Of a stretch of 64,000 nt of DNA, positions 41,923 to 56,957 are shown one piece after another. This DNA is from Thuidium tamariscinum (lineage: Eukaryota > Streptophyta > Bryopsida > Hypnales > Thuidiaceae). Position 1 is the stretch's first letter. Each line of letters starts with the position of its first letter. A program made the translations under genes and the position numbers. The notes beneath the pieces are model-generated. The model was not told where the DNA came from and did no database searches. It saw nothing but the letters and a program-made list of their open reading frames with translations. The stretch is taken from NCBI GenBank assembly GCA_947034885.2, contig OX344753.2:16926001-16990000 (forward strand). Direction: 5' to 3'.

Positions 41923-44900
41923 ATGAGGGCCGTTGCCTCGGTGTCTGCTCCACTTCGTGTGGACACCCTCTCTTCTACTCAAATAGTGTGTCGAACGAAC
42001 TTTCCTAATGCGTCAGGATGCCTTGCCACACAGCCCGTGGCACAGCAGCAACGGGGACCTACAACCCTCACTGGTTGCAGCAGCTTTCACAGAGTCGTGA
42101 AAGCCTTGGATACAGGACGTCAGAATAGCCTTAGGTTCCATCCTAGCACCTTTGCCTGCCGGTGTTCAGCTTCCGAAGATGCGAGCAACGTACCACGGGA
42201 TAGTCAAGGATTACGGGATGAACAAATTGACCATGGAGAAATTCAGGACGAAGCGGGGCCTTCATCTGTGTGGGATTTTCCGTCTCGGCACAAGCAGATG
42301 CAGGTGTGTTTACTGGCTCCTGTATTTCAAACAATGCGTGTTCAATATGTAAACTTTTTGGATCTTAGTTCTCTTGGTGTCGCAGCCTGTAATTTGACGT
42401 TATTATGAAGGACGGTTCTGTTTTGGCCGTGTGTATTAAACCGTGCTGAATTGGAAAGATTTTTGACTTGCGGCTGCCAATCCTTCTCCTTAGAATCAAT
42501 GTAGCTTTCAAGCGAGGTTCTTTTGTGCAGAGGATGGGCATGTTTGACCATCCTTCTGTTCGCACGGGTGAACTTGGATGTGCGTCATGCTTCGCTTAAT
42601 TAACCATATTTAACGGAGCGGAATTATGTCTTTCACATTGTTCATTTTCTCATCTTGATTATAAATTGAAAATGGCACGCCGAATTCATCGGGTTAGCAT
42701 TGTCAGACTTATTCATGAAACTTCCGTGCATTCGCCGATGTGTGAAACCGCAAGCTTAGCTAAGATTGACTCGGCATTCGAGGATTGAGTGTAACGGGTG
42801 GATTTTATTGTTCGGATTTATGATAGTTTTAGGAATCACAGTGAGGGGGGGATGCAAGAAGCCACTGAATTGGTGGATGGATAAGGTCGTGGCATTTTCT
42901 CAACTGTGAGCGATCATGGGGCTGAGAAAATCGAGAGGGACAGGGTTCCTATGAATGTTTTGGGGATCAGATTACCAGGAAAATATGAGGTGGTGGTCCG
43001 ACATGAGTTGGGGTAGTTCGTATTTAGATGAATTACAGGCAGAGCCGTGAGTTTTGAGTAGGTTCTGTAGAGTGCAGCGTAAATTGAGAAGTCCGGCATG
43101 GGCGCAGGCTGTGGCTGCCAAAATGGGAGACCCACTGCGTGACATGGTTAGCAATGCGAGCAAGAAGCTGCAAGGCTACTTGGAAAATCACAATCATGTC
43201 AAGATCGAGGAGGAAGCTGATGATAAGCTTGTGCCTGAGCAGGAGACAGAGCAGGAGAGCGACTGGACCAGATGGCAGAAAGTGTTCGCTGAAGTTGAAG
43301 CGAGTGAAAACGAGAGCAATTGGTTGAAGGTAAGTGAGCTTGCTTCATGAATCTTTTTGATTATCTACACCATTTGATAAACTGTTATGTTTAATATAAG
43401 AAATCTGATTATAGTTTGGGTTGGTAATTGCTGTCTCTCTAGGCTCAAATTGAGGAAGCTGTTAAGAGGGAATCTTTTGAAGATGCTGCAAGGTTGAAGA
43501 CCCAACTGGATATGGTGACAAATAAAGACATCGTTGCAGAGGTCACTAGTGAACTGAAGGTACTAACCTAATTTTGTTTTTCTTTCAATGGGCTATTGTT
43601 TGGGAGTTGGAGCTGTTGCCCATCATGTTTCGAATTGAACTCCTGGATTCAAGCAGGAATGTCATTGATTTCTCGACGAGATACTCTTAAGCGATTCGCT
43701 TAAGTCATGTGTTCGTGTTTTTTTGTGCGCTCCAGAAAGCTTTAGCTGAGGAACGTTACGATGATGCTACCTTGTTCAGGGACAAAGCTGGTGCCGGCCT
43801 GGTAAGCGTCTGATTTCTTTATTTTGCGTCAGTACTGTGTATCTTTTTGCTGTTTGAGTAGTCTAGATGATTGGACAGAAAGATATTTGGGGTTTATTTA
43901 CATTTTTACTTATCTGTCAATTGTGCATTGCAATCGGTTGACAGAGCGAGACATCTACTTTTACGAAGTTATAGTGACATTCTATTTCGTCTGTTTCGCT
44001 TGTTGTTTGGCTGCCATCTCATGTGTGTCTGGCATAATCAGGTTGGTTGGTGGGTTGGTCTTGCGGAAGGAGGAAATGATCCTTATGGTCGAATCATTAA
44101 CATATATGCGTCTCATGGAAGGCTCGTTGCAAAAGGCTACAGCGCAAGGTTTGGTCATGGACCTTTTATGTGTTGAGATCTTGGGTGGGGGTTAGGGGTC
44201 ATTCACATTCGAAGACACTGGGGAGTAGTTAAAATGTTACTGCAAGAAGAATCCTTAGTACTTATGAGGGATATGTTTGTTGAAATTCTTTCAGGCAATT
44301 GGCTACGGCTGCAGCTGGTGTTCCTTTATTTGAGATCTTTATTACGAAGAATGGAGAAAGAGATTATGGGCAACAGGTGACTTTGGGTGATTTTTCAGGC
44401 TGAAGATTGAAACAATTTTCTTACTTCTATACAAGATTACTTTAACCAGATATACATATCTATTATCTCCAACAGGATGTCTTAGTTACGAAACTTCATG
44501 GTTGTGGATACTATCCGCCCAGTTAGGTTTGCAGATGGGAATTATGAAAGAAAGTGATCTCCAGTGCCGATGATCCCATATCATTTGGCTGGGCCTTGAT
44601 TCTTGTTTCTCTTGATAACTTGCAGATGTGCCTACATTTGAGCACGAGTCTTCGAGTTTGGCTCTCGTCATAGCTTTAATGTTTTACATATTGACTTGAC
44701 AGGCTGTGTACTTGCAACGAGAATCTGCTGTGGCAACAGGGTCTTCGCCTGGCTCGACTAAAGCTGTCGACACAAATGTGTTGGATGTCGAGAACTCAGC
44801 CAGAGACGAGGATGCTAGTGATACCGTGAAAGAACATTCAGAGGATACTTCAGACAATGGAAAGGGAAAGGCTGGGGATGCTGCATTGTTGGAAGAGCCT

Positions 44901-47052
44901 CTGAGTAAAATTATGAGTTTTTTGAAGGATCGCATGCCAGATGTCAAGCTGAAAGTGTTTAAGGTAGTCTCCCTGCTCTTTGTTAGGAAAACTTAAGTTG
45001 GGTGTTTTGCTTACATATATAGAACCTCTTATGTTGAAATCATGTCTGAGAATATAGAATTTCAGTTTGTTAGCTAGCGTACTGTTAAAAGCTTTAAACT
45101 ACTGTATGGTTTTGATTACCTGATTTCAAAAGGCTGTTTTTACACGAGCCACTTTCTGAGTTCCAAGTCTGTTTGTGTTCCAGGTTATCGCACCGGAAGG
45201 TGCGGAGGCCGAGGTTCCCAAGATAGTGGAGCAGCTGATGGAGCAGGAGGACTCCAGCAGCAGTAAGCATCAGGATCTGCCGGGGGCTAGCTCCAACAAG
45301 ACTAACAGCAATAGCGGTGCTGAGAAGAAGGGATTAGGTAGCAAGTTTCCACTTGACGGGAAGATGCCTGTAGGAGGCATCGGTGAAGTAGAGAAGGAGA
45401 CACCCATTCGGTTAGTAGTAGGGGGAGTATTACAGAATAATGTAGATTCTGAGCCTCCCAAGCTTCCTGTACGAGTTCCAGCTAGGATTGAACATCAAGG
45501 GCGAAATGCTTTTACCTTCCACATTGAGGATCCAGGTAGTACGCCAGCTGGAGCTGTCGCATCTAAGGAATTAGTACCTTCATGGAAAGTGGCGACCATT
45601 GCAACTCAAGCGTCAGCTGATTTAATGCCGGATGATGTTGCCAAGGTTCTTTGGAATGTCGAGAAGGTGCCTGTGAAGGTCAGTAAGTCAATGGACTGCC
45701 ACGGCACGAGTGTTTTAGAGCACTGTAGGATGCTTCATTGAATTTTAGCACAGCTAGAACTGTTTGTCTTGTATAGCATGTGATATTTCTCCTATGAACA
45801 CAGCAGGGGCTGGGGTGGGCTATGGTTGCAGACTGTGTGGTTCTAATTTGTTATTTTATGGTCCAGGTATCCAAGGAGATGGGGGAAATTATCAGGCTTG
45901 CTGTCAGCCAAGCACAAAGACGGCGCGGTTTGTTTACCAGCACTAATTTTCGCCGGATCAATGTGTCCGAGAGTAGCACAGATCCCCTTTGTGGTGCGCC
46001 TCACCCTTTCCTCATGTCGTAGATTTGTTGTGTTGATATTGTTAAGTTGAACTGTGGTTTCATGATCTCTTTTGGGTTTTAGTAATTTGATTTTAACTTG
46101 GGGATCACAAATTGTACAGGACTATATATAGGTGCTTTTGGACCATATACTTCTGAAGTCGTGCAACTGCAACGAAAGTATGGTCATTGGGAAAGTGACG
46201 ATGCTAGCTCGAGCGGGTCAAAGCTCGAGTTTTTTGAATATGTAGAGGCAGTCAAGTTGACCGGCGATTTGAACGTTCCTGCTGGCCAGGTATGCTATCT
46301 CTTACAACCAGAGGTACTCCCTTTTTTATGCACTGTCACCTTGCAACATTTTTTAAAAGGCGTCCGCAGCATGAATGTGGACACCGTCGTCTAGGCAGGG
46401 ACTCCTTTCGCCTACCAGAATGAACGTTCAGTACCTTCATGACGATTCTTTATAATGTGTTGGAAACAGGTGACGTTTAGGGCTAGAACAGGGCGAGAGA
46501 GCCGGCTTTCTCATCGTGGAGCGTATCCTGAGGAACTTGGAGTGGTATAATTCTATCCCTACAAGGTCTTTTTTGATGATGGATGATATTGAGAGCTCCC
46601 CTCAATGGAAATTGCCCCCCAATCTAGATAAGGCATGATCTTCTATTTGGAAAGTATTGATGCCAATTTTTATTGTTCATCATACAATTTCATATATCTC
46701 GCAGGTGACAAGGTATAAGGGACAAGGAAGGTTGGCTGAACCTGGTTTTCGTAATCCACAGTGGATTGATGGTGAACTTGTGCTCCTTGATGGAAAGGTT
46801 CGTCCGACCGTCTGTTCGACCCTACTCTTCTCGGTTCTTTTTTGGCGAGTGTCCAAAGCTTTGTTACCTACGTTACATTATCATGTCAGAATATGAAAAT
46901 ATGCGAGTTCATGATTGGAGATTGACACTCTACCTTGATGAAATTTACAGGGTGGGGGTCATACCAATGGAGCAGCACTCGGCTTTGTTTACTCAGTCCC
47001 TGAACGTCATTTCCTTGTGCTTTTCAAGAGGTTGAATCTGAGCCTGGATTAG
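41923..47052 (+). CDS. EX1: EXECUTER, plastid singlet-oxygen signalling protein
   Basis: Thirteen GT-AG exons: 41923-42303, 43078-43329, 43443-43559, 43736-43801, 44042-44148, 44295-44376, 44703-44963, 45184-45678, 45867-45993, 46120-46289, 46470-46544, 46705-46797, 46951-47052 (775 residues; a little longer than the roughly 650-690 usual). EXECUTER sits on thylakoids and relays singlet oxygen from chloroplast to nucleus. Seen: Ser/Thr-rich, acid-poor transit-peptide-like start; UVR-like helices ([19 protein letters not shown] at 212-230, then a second [14 protein letters not shown]); [18 protein letters not shown] and [14 protein letters not shown]; the C-terminal DUF3506/singlet-oxygen-sensor domain with [34 protein letters not shown] and [15 protein letters not shown]. 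Trp731 is the likely counterpart of the oxidised sensor Trp of Arabidopsis EX1. The Ser/Asn/Lys-rich linker in exon 8 is not conserved. EX1 or EX2 cannot be decided here. Confidence 0.95.
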
Positions 47053-50000
47053 GGTTATCCCGTGCCTATATTCACTACTTATAGCGACTGCCGGTAATGT
47101 GTAAAGCTTAGTTAGAGAGATGAATGCAGTGTTGATCTACGACCTTAGCTTAGGTGGTATTGTAGTATGCTTGAGGCTTCAAAACACAGGTCAGTTCATG
47201 AAAGCTGCTGTGACCTCTTGAATCTGTATATTGCCATATCTAGTAGAATTGGTTTCGTTTTCCTTCTAAATAATCTGCCTTCGAACTTTCGAGACTTGCC
47301 TTCCACTTCTTTCACTGAATGTGTTAGCAATAAACAATGCGAGCCAACGTCGTTGCACTTTCGAGTATTCATTTCTGCTGTGTATGCATTTTCTTTTTTC
47401 TATTTTTATGTATTCCAGAACAAGAACAGCAATCCTGTGAGGCTGTCTTAGAAATTGCTCCAATAACTTAGTTGTGGTAAGCTTAACCCATAAACGACTC
47501 GGAGGCCATTTCCTGGTCGATGAACAAAGAGAATCTTTCTATGTAGAACAGAAATGCAATTATTCATCCTCTGAATTAGAGGTGGACAGGGAAGATCTTT
47601 TATAGTGCTTTGACTTTCAACAAGTGCTTTTGGATTTTTTTGAATCAAAGACTCTTGTGGTATCAAAATTCATGATTTTGACTTGTCATTTAGGGGTTAA
47701 TAAGGTACTCCCTCTTTCTTGAAATGATTGTCCACTTTGAATGTCATTTTTTAAAAGTTGTTTTGAGTAGGTCCAAAAAATACTTGTGGCTAATTTATTT
47801 AGTTGCAATGAACTCTTCATTGATTTTAGTGATAAATAAAATTTGGAACCTTTTGTAATTGTGTTTTTCACAATATAATTAATGAAATTGGTTCACAAAG
47901 AACACTAACAAACTTTGTAGACAATCATTTTAGGATAGAGGGAGTACAAAATTTGAATAGTTTATGAAAGTGAATTAAAAATAGTAACTAAATTTATTCT
48001 AAGAATAATTGAACCCTAAAAAATGAATCCCAAAGTAAATATATTGAAATAATTTACGTAATAGATGAAAAACTAATTTAATTGCTTCTTGATGTGATGT
48101 TTTATCCTTGTGTGCTTTTTATAATCGGATATTTGTTAAATTTAGGATATAAAATGTAGACGTATAGACTAGAAAATTGGAAGGCTTCTTCTAGGTGGTA
48201 CACTATTAAAAACAAGTTGTGCAAAATTTTGAATAATGCAATATCATGCACTAAGTTGGAATAATTTTATATAAAATAGGATCTAATATGTGTAACTTTT
48301 TTTTTTTATCAAAATTCAAATGAATAGTAGATGAAAGGTACATAAATGTTGAATATAAATTACCATATTCATGCACCTCTAAAATTCCTATTATTTGGGT
48401 ACTATGAATTAGAGTGAATTGACAATTTTTGAATTTCAACCGTTTTACTCCAAATAGCTATCAATAAAAGTTGAATGGGGTAAATTTTTGTTTTATTTAT
48501 TTTTAACCCCTAAAGGACAAAGTACCCATTCAATGCACACAAAAATCTTGATTAGGTACCTACAAAGTCAATTTAGTCAAATGTTCATGAATTTTGGACA
48601 CAATGTATAAACATATCCCTCCTTGGTGAAATCTATTCTTTTTTCCAATTATATGCCTACATCAAAAGATATTGTGTCTTGAAGTTTTGGAGGAGCTCAA
48701 GCAATTTAAAAAATCTCTTGGGAATCCTTTGCAAAAAACTCATCAACTTTTGAAATATTGTATGTATGTAATTAATAAAATATGTCATATAATTGTAAGA
48801 AAAAATTTAGCCCTAAAATCACATTCTAAGAGATGAACTTAGTTAATTGTATTTGGGTGGTTTAAAAAATATATATCTTAACTTGCAATCTTCCAACTTC
48901 AAGTCTTATTATCTTGTAATTTGTTTGGTCAAAATTCTTGAAATTTTTTGAAATCCAAATGTTTGTCCTCAACTTTTTTCTATTTGGATTTGAAATAAAG
49001 AATTTCTTCATTGCATGAGAAATCATAAGAAAAAAATTTAGTGTATTGTGAATTCATTCCGTGTCCTTATATTGTAGGGCAATTTAGAGTAAGCTAAACT
49101 CCTTATGTGTCTTAAATTTTTTCTGGAAGTGACTGACTTAATGACATGTATTTACAAATGGTCAATCCTCATTTCTATGTAGGATTAAAATTTTATTTCA
49201 AAAGGGCTCAAAGTTTGCTCAGCTTGTTTCAAAGAATTAAAAGAAATTTTTTTTTCTCACTTCCAATTAATGTTATAATCTTCCACTTTGCATGTTCAAT
49301 TGGGTTGAAATTTTTTTCATACTTTGGAAAAATACTTTACTTTACTTTTTTATAGTTGAATTTTTAAAAAAATTCAATCATTATTTTTGAACAAAATACC
49401 AAAAAAAATGCAATTTTTGACACAATGTCTTCAAAGGGGGCATGCCCATGCCATGTGTCAGAATTTTATGAACATTTGATCATAATCAACTTCATGCTTA
49501 ACTACATGAGATTCCTTGCATACATTGAACCCTCATTTGGACCTTTAGCAGTTGACTCCTAAAGAACCATGGAATATCACTTTTTTGACCAAGTGCCTAG
49601 ATCAAAATTTACATTATCTTGAACTTTTCTAAAAACCCAGGAAGTTTTAGGTAGCATATTTAAAATTCCTCCTACTAATCCTATAATTTTGAAATTTTGA
49701 TAGGTATGTTATTTATATGATTCAAAGTGCCAATGTCCAATAAAATAACCATATGTAGTCTAAAACTCACTAAAGGAGTTAAAGTTTGCTACGGTATTGG
49801 ACAAGGTTGGAATTTTTTTTTTCTTTTAACTTCAAAAGTTATAATCTTTCAATTTGTATGGTCAAAGAACCTTTTTTCTCACTATTTTTAAAAGTGGATT
49901 GTTTTTTCAATTTTTGCCTATATAGTGTGACCTAGTCCTTTAGGAATTAATCCTTAGCACCCGAACACCCAAAATGTTGCCTTTGAAAATTTAATTTTAA

Positions 50001-53000
50001 AGAAAAGTCACCAAAATCTTGCTTGCACTAACTCGAAATTAATACATGCTTATTTGAAAGTACAATGGTCATTTCATAGAATGGAGTTGTAAGGTTCAAA
50101 CGTTGTACATTGGAGTGGGGCTAGGAATTTATCGCAGAGTATTGTATAAAACAATGAATGTGGCATTTAATATATACAAGGGTTATTGGCAAGAGCGATC
50201 TTCCCTTATTGCACTTGTTCTAATTCAAGCCAAAAGTACTTGATCACTTGTTGTCAGATTCCCCTCAAATTTGAAGAATACCACATAACCTCAAGCCAAG
50301 AACAATCCCCAAAATTCCAATCCAAAGACCATTGTCTATGGCCACAACGAGCTCTTGAAGTGGCCCCCCCCCCAAAAAAAAATTACATAGTATCATAATT
50401 ATCAAAGGGACTTTGACCACTATAATCTACCAATCTATATAGTCAAGGTTGAGCCACATAGTGAAAAGTCTCCAAATTTTTCCCACAAGCTATGTACCCT
50501 ATTTAGGAATCAATTTCAAAAGTGAAGTATGCTTGATTTCATTTTTCCCCTTTTGATGCACAAATCTCTATAGTAGGGTTCACATCAACCAGAATTTGAG
50601 AAATTTGGCATGGGCACTTAGGGATTAAGCAATGTTTTGAATGGCATTTTATTCTTACTATACTCTATGATTTCCTTTTTTGAAACTAAATGGCATTCAA
50701 TAAAAAATCTTTAGTAATATAAAATTAATAGAAATGTCATAAATTATTATAATTTCAATATTATAAATAGTAAAAAAGAATACAATAAATTTGCACAATA
50801 AATAAACAATGTCAATGTCGTAAACATATTGATGCCACTATGCTTAAAAATAATAAGCAACAAGGTTGTGCAAAATTTAAGAGGTTGAATAGCCTATTTC
50901 TTTTGGCATCCAATAGTTTCAATGGAATTCCAAGATCATGCTTGACATGAAATTTAGGCTTTAGTTGTTTTCCAAAAAAGTAAACTGTCACCTATTAGAT
51001 ATGTATATACATTAGATTTTGCAATTTTCATCTACTTAGAAGTTTGTACTAACAATTCCACACAAAAAATGACATTCATCTAAATAATTGTAATATATGA
51101 TTAAAAGAGCACCATATTCTTGAGTCAAAATATTCAAAAAATCATTGAGGGTCAAACATATCTATTTGCATTATTTATATTGATCAAATATTAAACTTGA
51201 AACTTTTATCAAAATAAATTTATAAACTAAAGTTGCATGGAATTATTGGAAAAAGAGAAAGTGAAGTTCATAAAAATTGAGTAGAATCAATTCAATAAAG
51301 ATTTGATAAATGAGAGATCGACGACTACATTTGTAAGCAATTAAGTTTGGCAATTTCATCATAGTAAGTGCTAAACTTGGGATTGCAAGTAGTATATGAA
51401 AAGAGAGCATATATGTGCTATAGCTACAAGGACATTGCAATCTTGACAACTCCCTATTTTTGCAATATTGTATAATAGTCATAGAGATGAGGTATTCATA
51501 GTTAAAAAACTAAACTTAGTGCAATAAGATGCAACCTACAAAGACACTAAAAGAGAATCAAAGGAAAGAAAGTCAAGAAAGAAAAGAAAAAATAAATTTC
51601 CATTGTGTCATTCAACTTTAATACATACAACAAAGATAATTCAAAATTTCATTGTTTGATTCACCTTTGATATATGAGGTGAAAATGACTCAAAAGTTGT
51701 CAAAGTTAATATAAGAACTTTGTCTTATCAACATGTAGATATAGATTTAGATCTACGAGTAGACTTAAAATTTAGAAATTGGTGTAAGACCTAATTTATA
51801 ATTAATTTTTAGATTGAGGCTAAAAGCTTCAAAGTCTTTGTTATTTAGAACTATTTTCATTTGATTTTTAGCCTAAAAGTGTTTAAATTGATATTAGATT
51901 TATCTTTAATAAATTTTAAAGATTTTTTAGATTTCTAGCTTGAATTTTGAGACCTAAATATTTGGAGGAGGGGCAAGAGGCCAACCAAAGAGGTTTTAAT
52001 AGCACCTTGCCTCAACTTGCCCTAGTGGACCATTTTGCAAGACTCTAAACAATTCATAGTGAGTTGAATTGTTCAAAAAAAGTATAAATAGGACATAATA
52101 TAAGACAAAGGTGATGTGAGGTTTTTGTCTAGAAGATAAGGCCAATAAATTTACAATACAAAACCAAAGCTTGGCAAGCCAAAGAATAACCAAAACCATG
52201 ACAATTTTGATTGCATTATTGAAAACCCTGCTATTGATTGAAATATTCATAAGAAAATACTAAGTGTAATATGTTCATAAAATAGGAGTCAATGAAAATA
52301 CACGCACTAATTGCACATTGTACCATTCAAAGAATTTTGCATAATGTAAAAAGTTAACTCATTTTTGGTCATGAATATGTAATATTGTATTAATTTTTAT
52401 GCAATCTCAATCATGTTTACTAAATTATTTTTCTAAAAAACTTGAATAATTTTTATGGTGTATGTTCAAAGCATGTTTTTATTTATTCTTTATGGTTTTA
52501 TAATCCACAATAATTATGGACCGTGTTGAATTTTAGATTGCATATGTATTTGAAAAATATCCATATTCATATCACTTGTATTAAACTAAATATTGTTAAG
52601 TAACAAAAATCTAATCTATAAAGAGAGCAATATTGAGGTATCACATGTCTGAATTTTGAAATTAGATGTTTTTGAATTGTAATTAGATTTTGGCATGTCA
52701 CTCCATTTTATGCAATGTAGAAAGTGTGATCTTCACTAAAGTGCTAAAGCTATCTTCATCAATAGATGAAGATGAATCATCCAAATTATAGATGAAAGTT
52801 TTAGTATGTTGGTGTTCTAAAATATGAACATTTGTCAAAAAAGAGTGAAACTATTCTAAAACTTGATCCATTATAAAATTTCAAAGATGTATATCCATAT
52901 CTTTTCTCAAATTTTAGTAACAACCTTTATGTTGAAACTAGTTTAGTCAATTTTTGAAATACTTCTAGAACTTTTATATTAAAATATATAAAGTTTGCTT

Positions 53001-56000
53001 TGCTAGAATGAAATGCCTTTTTGAAGAACCACAACTAAAATGAGATGAAGCCAAAATGAAAATAGTAGAATAAAGTGTGATCAAAATTGGAATTTGAAAA
53101 GAAAACAAAAACATGAGAACTAGAAGGGTCTATTTTGCAACCATGAAGGATTGATCTATAGTGACTTACAAAAGTAGTGTGCTATTGTATAAATCACTCT
53201 CATAAATTGAAATAATAGAATTAAGAAGTGAAATTTGGAGATATTGTATAAAAAAAAATCTACCTTTATGCATAATTTTACTTTAAAATGACAATATTTA
53301 GAGCTATTATTATTTGAATGAAATTTCTATTTACAAATAATGTTTTTGTGGAAAGTCAAAGTGTCTCATTTCTTTCTATAAGAAGAATGTACATCTTGAT
53401 TAGAATCACATGTTATAGATTTCAAGAATTTTGGATTTTTATTGATTGATATTTTATTGATTGAAGTTTAACTTCAAAATTTTGACTTTTTTATTTTTCA
53501 TTCCAAAAATTGATAACATACCACAAAGAGAAATAGAGCTCTAGTTTGTTATAATGAATATGATTTTTTTAAGGTGCTATAGACTTTATAAGTTTGATGT
53601 CTAACTTCACTTTTAATTACTAGAACAAATAATGCACCTAGTGGTCTAATGATCAAAATATTTTGGTAACTACCAAGGTCATGGAGGTTGGGATGAAGTA
53701 GCCCCCTTGCTTAGCCCCTCCAAGTCATTTTATGGGTGTAAATAGAAAAGAAGTCTCCCATTTTGTGCTTGATTAATTAACCTATCCCATTCTATGCTAA
53801 TTTGAGGCCTTAGATTGAAAATATAAATTCTAAATTTGCAAATTTTTCATACATAAAAAATAAAAATCTTTGATGTTTTATTGAGGGGTTGAGCAAAGGG
53901 GTTAGTTCACCTCAATTGTCAAGGAGGACCACATTTTTTAGAGTTAATCGTCAAAGGATGCTAAAGATGGTTTTTTATCCTTTAAATAGTCAAATGTAAT
54001 TTGTATATGTTGAATAATGGATGATTTTCATCCAATTTTTGTATTCAACTTCTTTGATGTTATGTCCACATGATTGATTTAAGTTCAGGACCTTTTAATT
54101 GTTTTTTTATTTTGTATTAAGTAGTTTATAAAAGATTGGTATACCATCCAAATGTATTTCAATATTTTGAGTTTTTTACCTTAAAATTTGATTTTGACAT
54201 CCAAAACAATTTCTTTTGTTTTTTAGCAAAGAAAACAATATGAAGCCTCTAAAGTGTAGTTTCTATGCAATTTGGAAATTTTGAAAAATTCCTGAAAATA
54301 ACTATTTCATTGAAGTTTGAAGTTGAAGATCTATATCTATGTCTCTAAATATAGAGTGATTTAATAAAAAATTCTTAAACTGCAATTTTTTGCACTTCTA
54401 CAGTTTATTGTATTAAGAAAATTTTAGATTTTTGAGCATAATTTGTATTTGATATGAATTTTCTTCATTTGTTCCTCAAAAAATTATGATAATTTGGAAT
54501 TTTTTATAAAAAAATATGAAAATTTTATAACATATATTAAACATGTAGTATTGTAATTGTGTCTCAAAAAATAAAACCAAAACAATTCACTTGTCCTTTA
54601 TGATCGAGTCTAAAATAGTATAATTGAGTCGATTGTGGAGACCCAACTAAGGGTGAAAGTAAAAAAAAATGACCCTCCATTTTGTACCATATAAATTTTG
54701 TTGTTAACATCTCTCTTACCTAAATTGGATCTTGAGATTGCAAATATGAATTTAGAATTTGCAAATTTCATCATGCATTACAAATAAAAAGTTCTTGTGT
54801 TTTCAAGGAGGATTCAAATGGGGGGCAAAATGCCCTCTACAATTGGCTTGTTGCACTAAGGTAGACCAATCTAATTCCATCTACAATCCATTTTCGTCAC
54901 CCTATATTTGGCCCCATTTCCACCCATTCTACAATCCACATTTGTCTAAAAATGAGCTAATTCTATCTAAAAATCTAATAAAATCAGTGCATTTATGTCA
55001 TTCAAGATAATGTGTCAATAGATGATTAGTAAATAGTTAGATGCTTTTAGATATATAAGAAGGTGGTCATGGGTTGTTATTAAGGCATTTATAACCTTAG
55101 TCATGGACACTTTTGTAATTTGAGTTAGAACACTTCAAAAATTCACCAAAATTACAATTTTTGATTGTAAATCCATATTTCTACTTGGGTTTTATTCATG
55201 AAACATGCACACACCTTTGAAAAAGTATGTCCTTGGAATTGGCCCTAAGATAGTCAGATTGCAAATCAAGGGATAATATATTGGTCTACTTTACTATAGA
55301 TGCAATCATCCTTGAGGGATTAACCTTGGAAGGATGTTGCGGACACTAAGCATCTAATAGATGACAAAGAATTCTTGCATGTATGACAAAATTTCAATTG
55401 TTCATCTTTAGAATTTTGTGCTAAAAGGAAACATCATGAACAATACTTTGATCTCCAATGAATACTTTTGAATTTTTTTATAGTAAGCTTAGATGATTTG
55501 CAAGGTTTCAAATATTAGCTTGATTTCCATGGAGACCAGTCCATCCTTCAGGGATTAACCCCTAAATGCCCAAGGCCTATTTTGAGTGTATTTGAATTTG
55601 TTCTAAATTGAACAAAATGCCAACATTTTGATAAGTTGTATCAATTTTTTTTGAATTGTAACCTTACAAATTCAAACTAGACATGTTAGAGATCTCATGG
55701 GAAAAGAAAACACAACAATATCTCTTACAGAGTGAAAGATTATAATGTTTGACCATGAGGGTGTTAAAATTGCAAAAATATTTCAATCCTCTTTTCACAA
55801 GTCAAATCTAAAACAATGGTGACCAAAAGAATATGAGGTTAAAGGGCCTAATATGTATAACCCCAATCAATTAATAGCTTCTTAAAAACTACTTTGTAAT
55901 TTTTTTAAATGAATTTAGAATGTGATTTTTGATCCAAGATCTAGTGTATTTGAGGCTCATTTCCAAGAGCTCTTGACACTACAGGAAGTCAAGATTGCAA

Positions 56001-56957
56001 TGGGTACCCCTGCACAAAAACTTGTATAGAAAAATCACTATCATTCATTTTCAAAATCAAATTATTGATGCTAAAAAAACTAAACCTCAAAAAGAATCTT
56101 CCAAAAATATAAACTACTATAAATAGAAATCTGGTAAGGTTTTATTTAACTTCAAAGTTTCTTTGACACCACATTTGGGTGTCTTGGGCATTTAGGGGTT
56201 AAGCTTGCCTGACCAGAGGTTAAGCATTGGTGACCCGAACTCAGAGATTGAACCACGGTCACCGCAAAACGAAACCGCGGTTAGGCGAACCCAAGTTCAG
56301 TGATCTTCCCCAAAACTGACCACACCTCAGCCGCGAGATTGCTCCCAGAATCTATTCACGGGGAAGGTGTCGGTCACGCCCAGCTTTCTACCCAAATTTC
56401 CACGTTCCCGTCACTGGTTACAGATTTGCAAGCAATTCCTGAGGTGAGATTCTTCACTCGCATCCCCATTTTCAATCAATCCCTCGATTTATATCTCTGG
56501 CATCGTTTCCTACGTCGAAAGTCGGTGCCGGAGCTTCTGCTTCGAACGAGCGAGATTTTTCCTCAGTTGTGGATAATTCGTGAGCACTTCTTTGTCAGAT
56601 CCCGTCTTCGTACACCCACCTTTCCGTTCATTTTTTTCCGCTCGAGCTATGAGTTCGCCTTTCTGAAATTTCCTAAGGTGGTCTGTTATGCTTTGGTTTG
56701 AATTCTTGAGCTGAATTTCAAATACTGGGGTTTTACAGTGAGGATGTGTTTGACTTCGTAATTACTAATTCTTGGTTCACTTTTGGCCACATTGTTCCGA
56801 ATTTGTGGAGTTTTCAGGGTTTAGGTGAGTGAATTGCTTCTCATCAGTTTGAATTTGCACTGCACTTATGAGCATTTCTTATGTGAATCTCGATCAATTT
56901 TCCAAGTGACGGTAGTCTTGTGGTTTGCAGTACCAATCGCTATGATTTGATAAGTAT
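47053..56957. other. AT-rich intergenic DNA, no gene seen
   Basis: About 9.9 kb of A/T-rich sequence between EXECUTER and HINT3, with one Stowaway MITE (47708-47944) and a C-run/A-run at about 50362-50385. Short ORFs show no family content. From about 56280 the GC content rises; 56300-56957 probably holds the HINT3 promoter and 5' leader, perhaps with a leader intron ending at TTTGCAG near 56930. Confidence 0.5.
47708..47944. mobile_element. Stowaway MITE (237 bp)
   Basis: Left end CTCCCTCTTTCTTGAAATGA, right end in reverse complement CTCCCTCTATCCTAAAATGA, both followed by TTGTC. TA duplicated at 47706-47707 and 47945-47946. Confidence 0.75.

Noticed and set aside
43824..44195. 123- and 101-codon ORFs between EXECUTER exons 4 and 6
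   Set aside because: They run through an intron and contain exon 5 only in part. Splicing gives the conserved [11 protein letters not shown] frame.
56300..56701. 133-codon ORF upstream of HINT3
   Set aside because: Phe/Arg/Ser-rich without domains, in the expected promoter and leader region. Could be an upstream ORF but is not supported as a gene.
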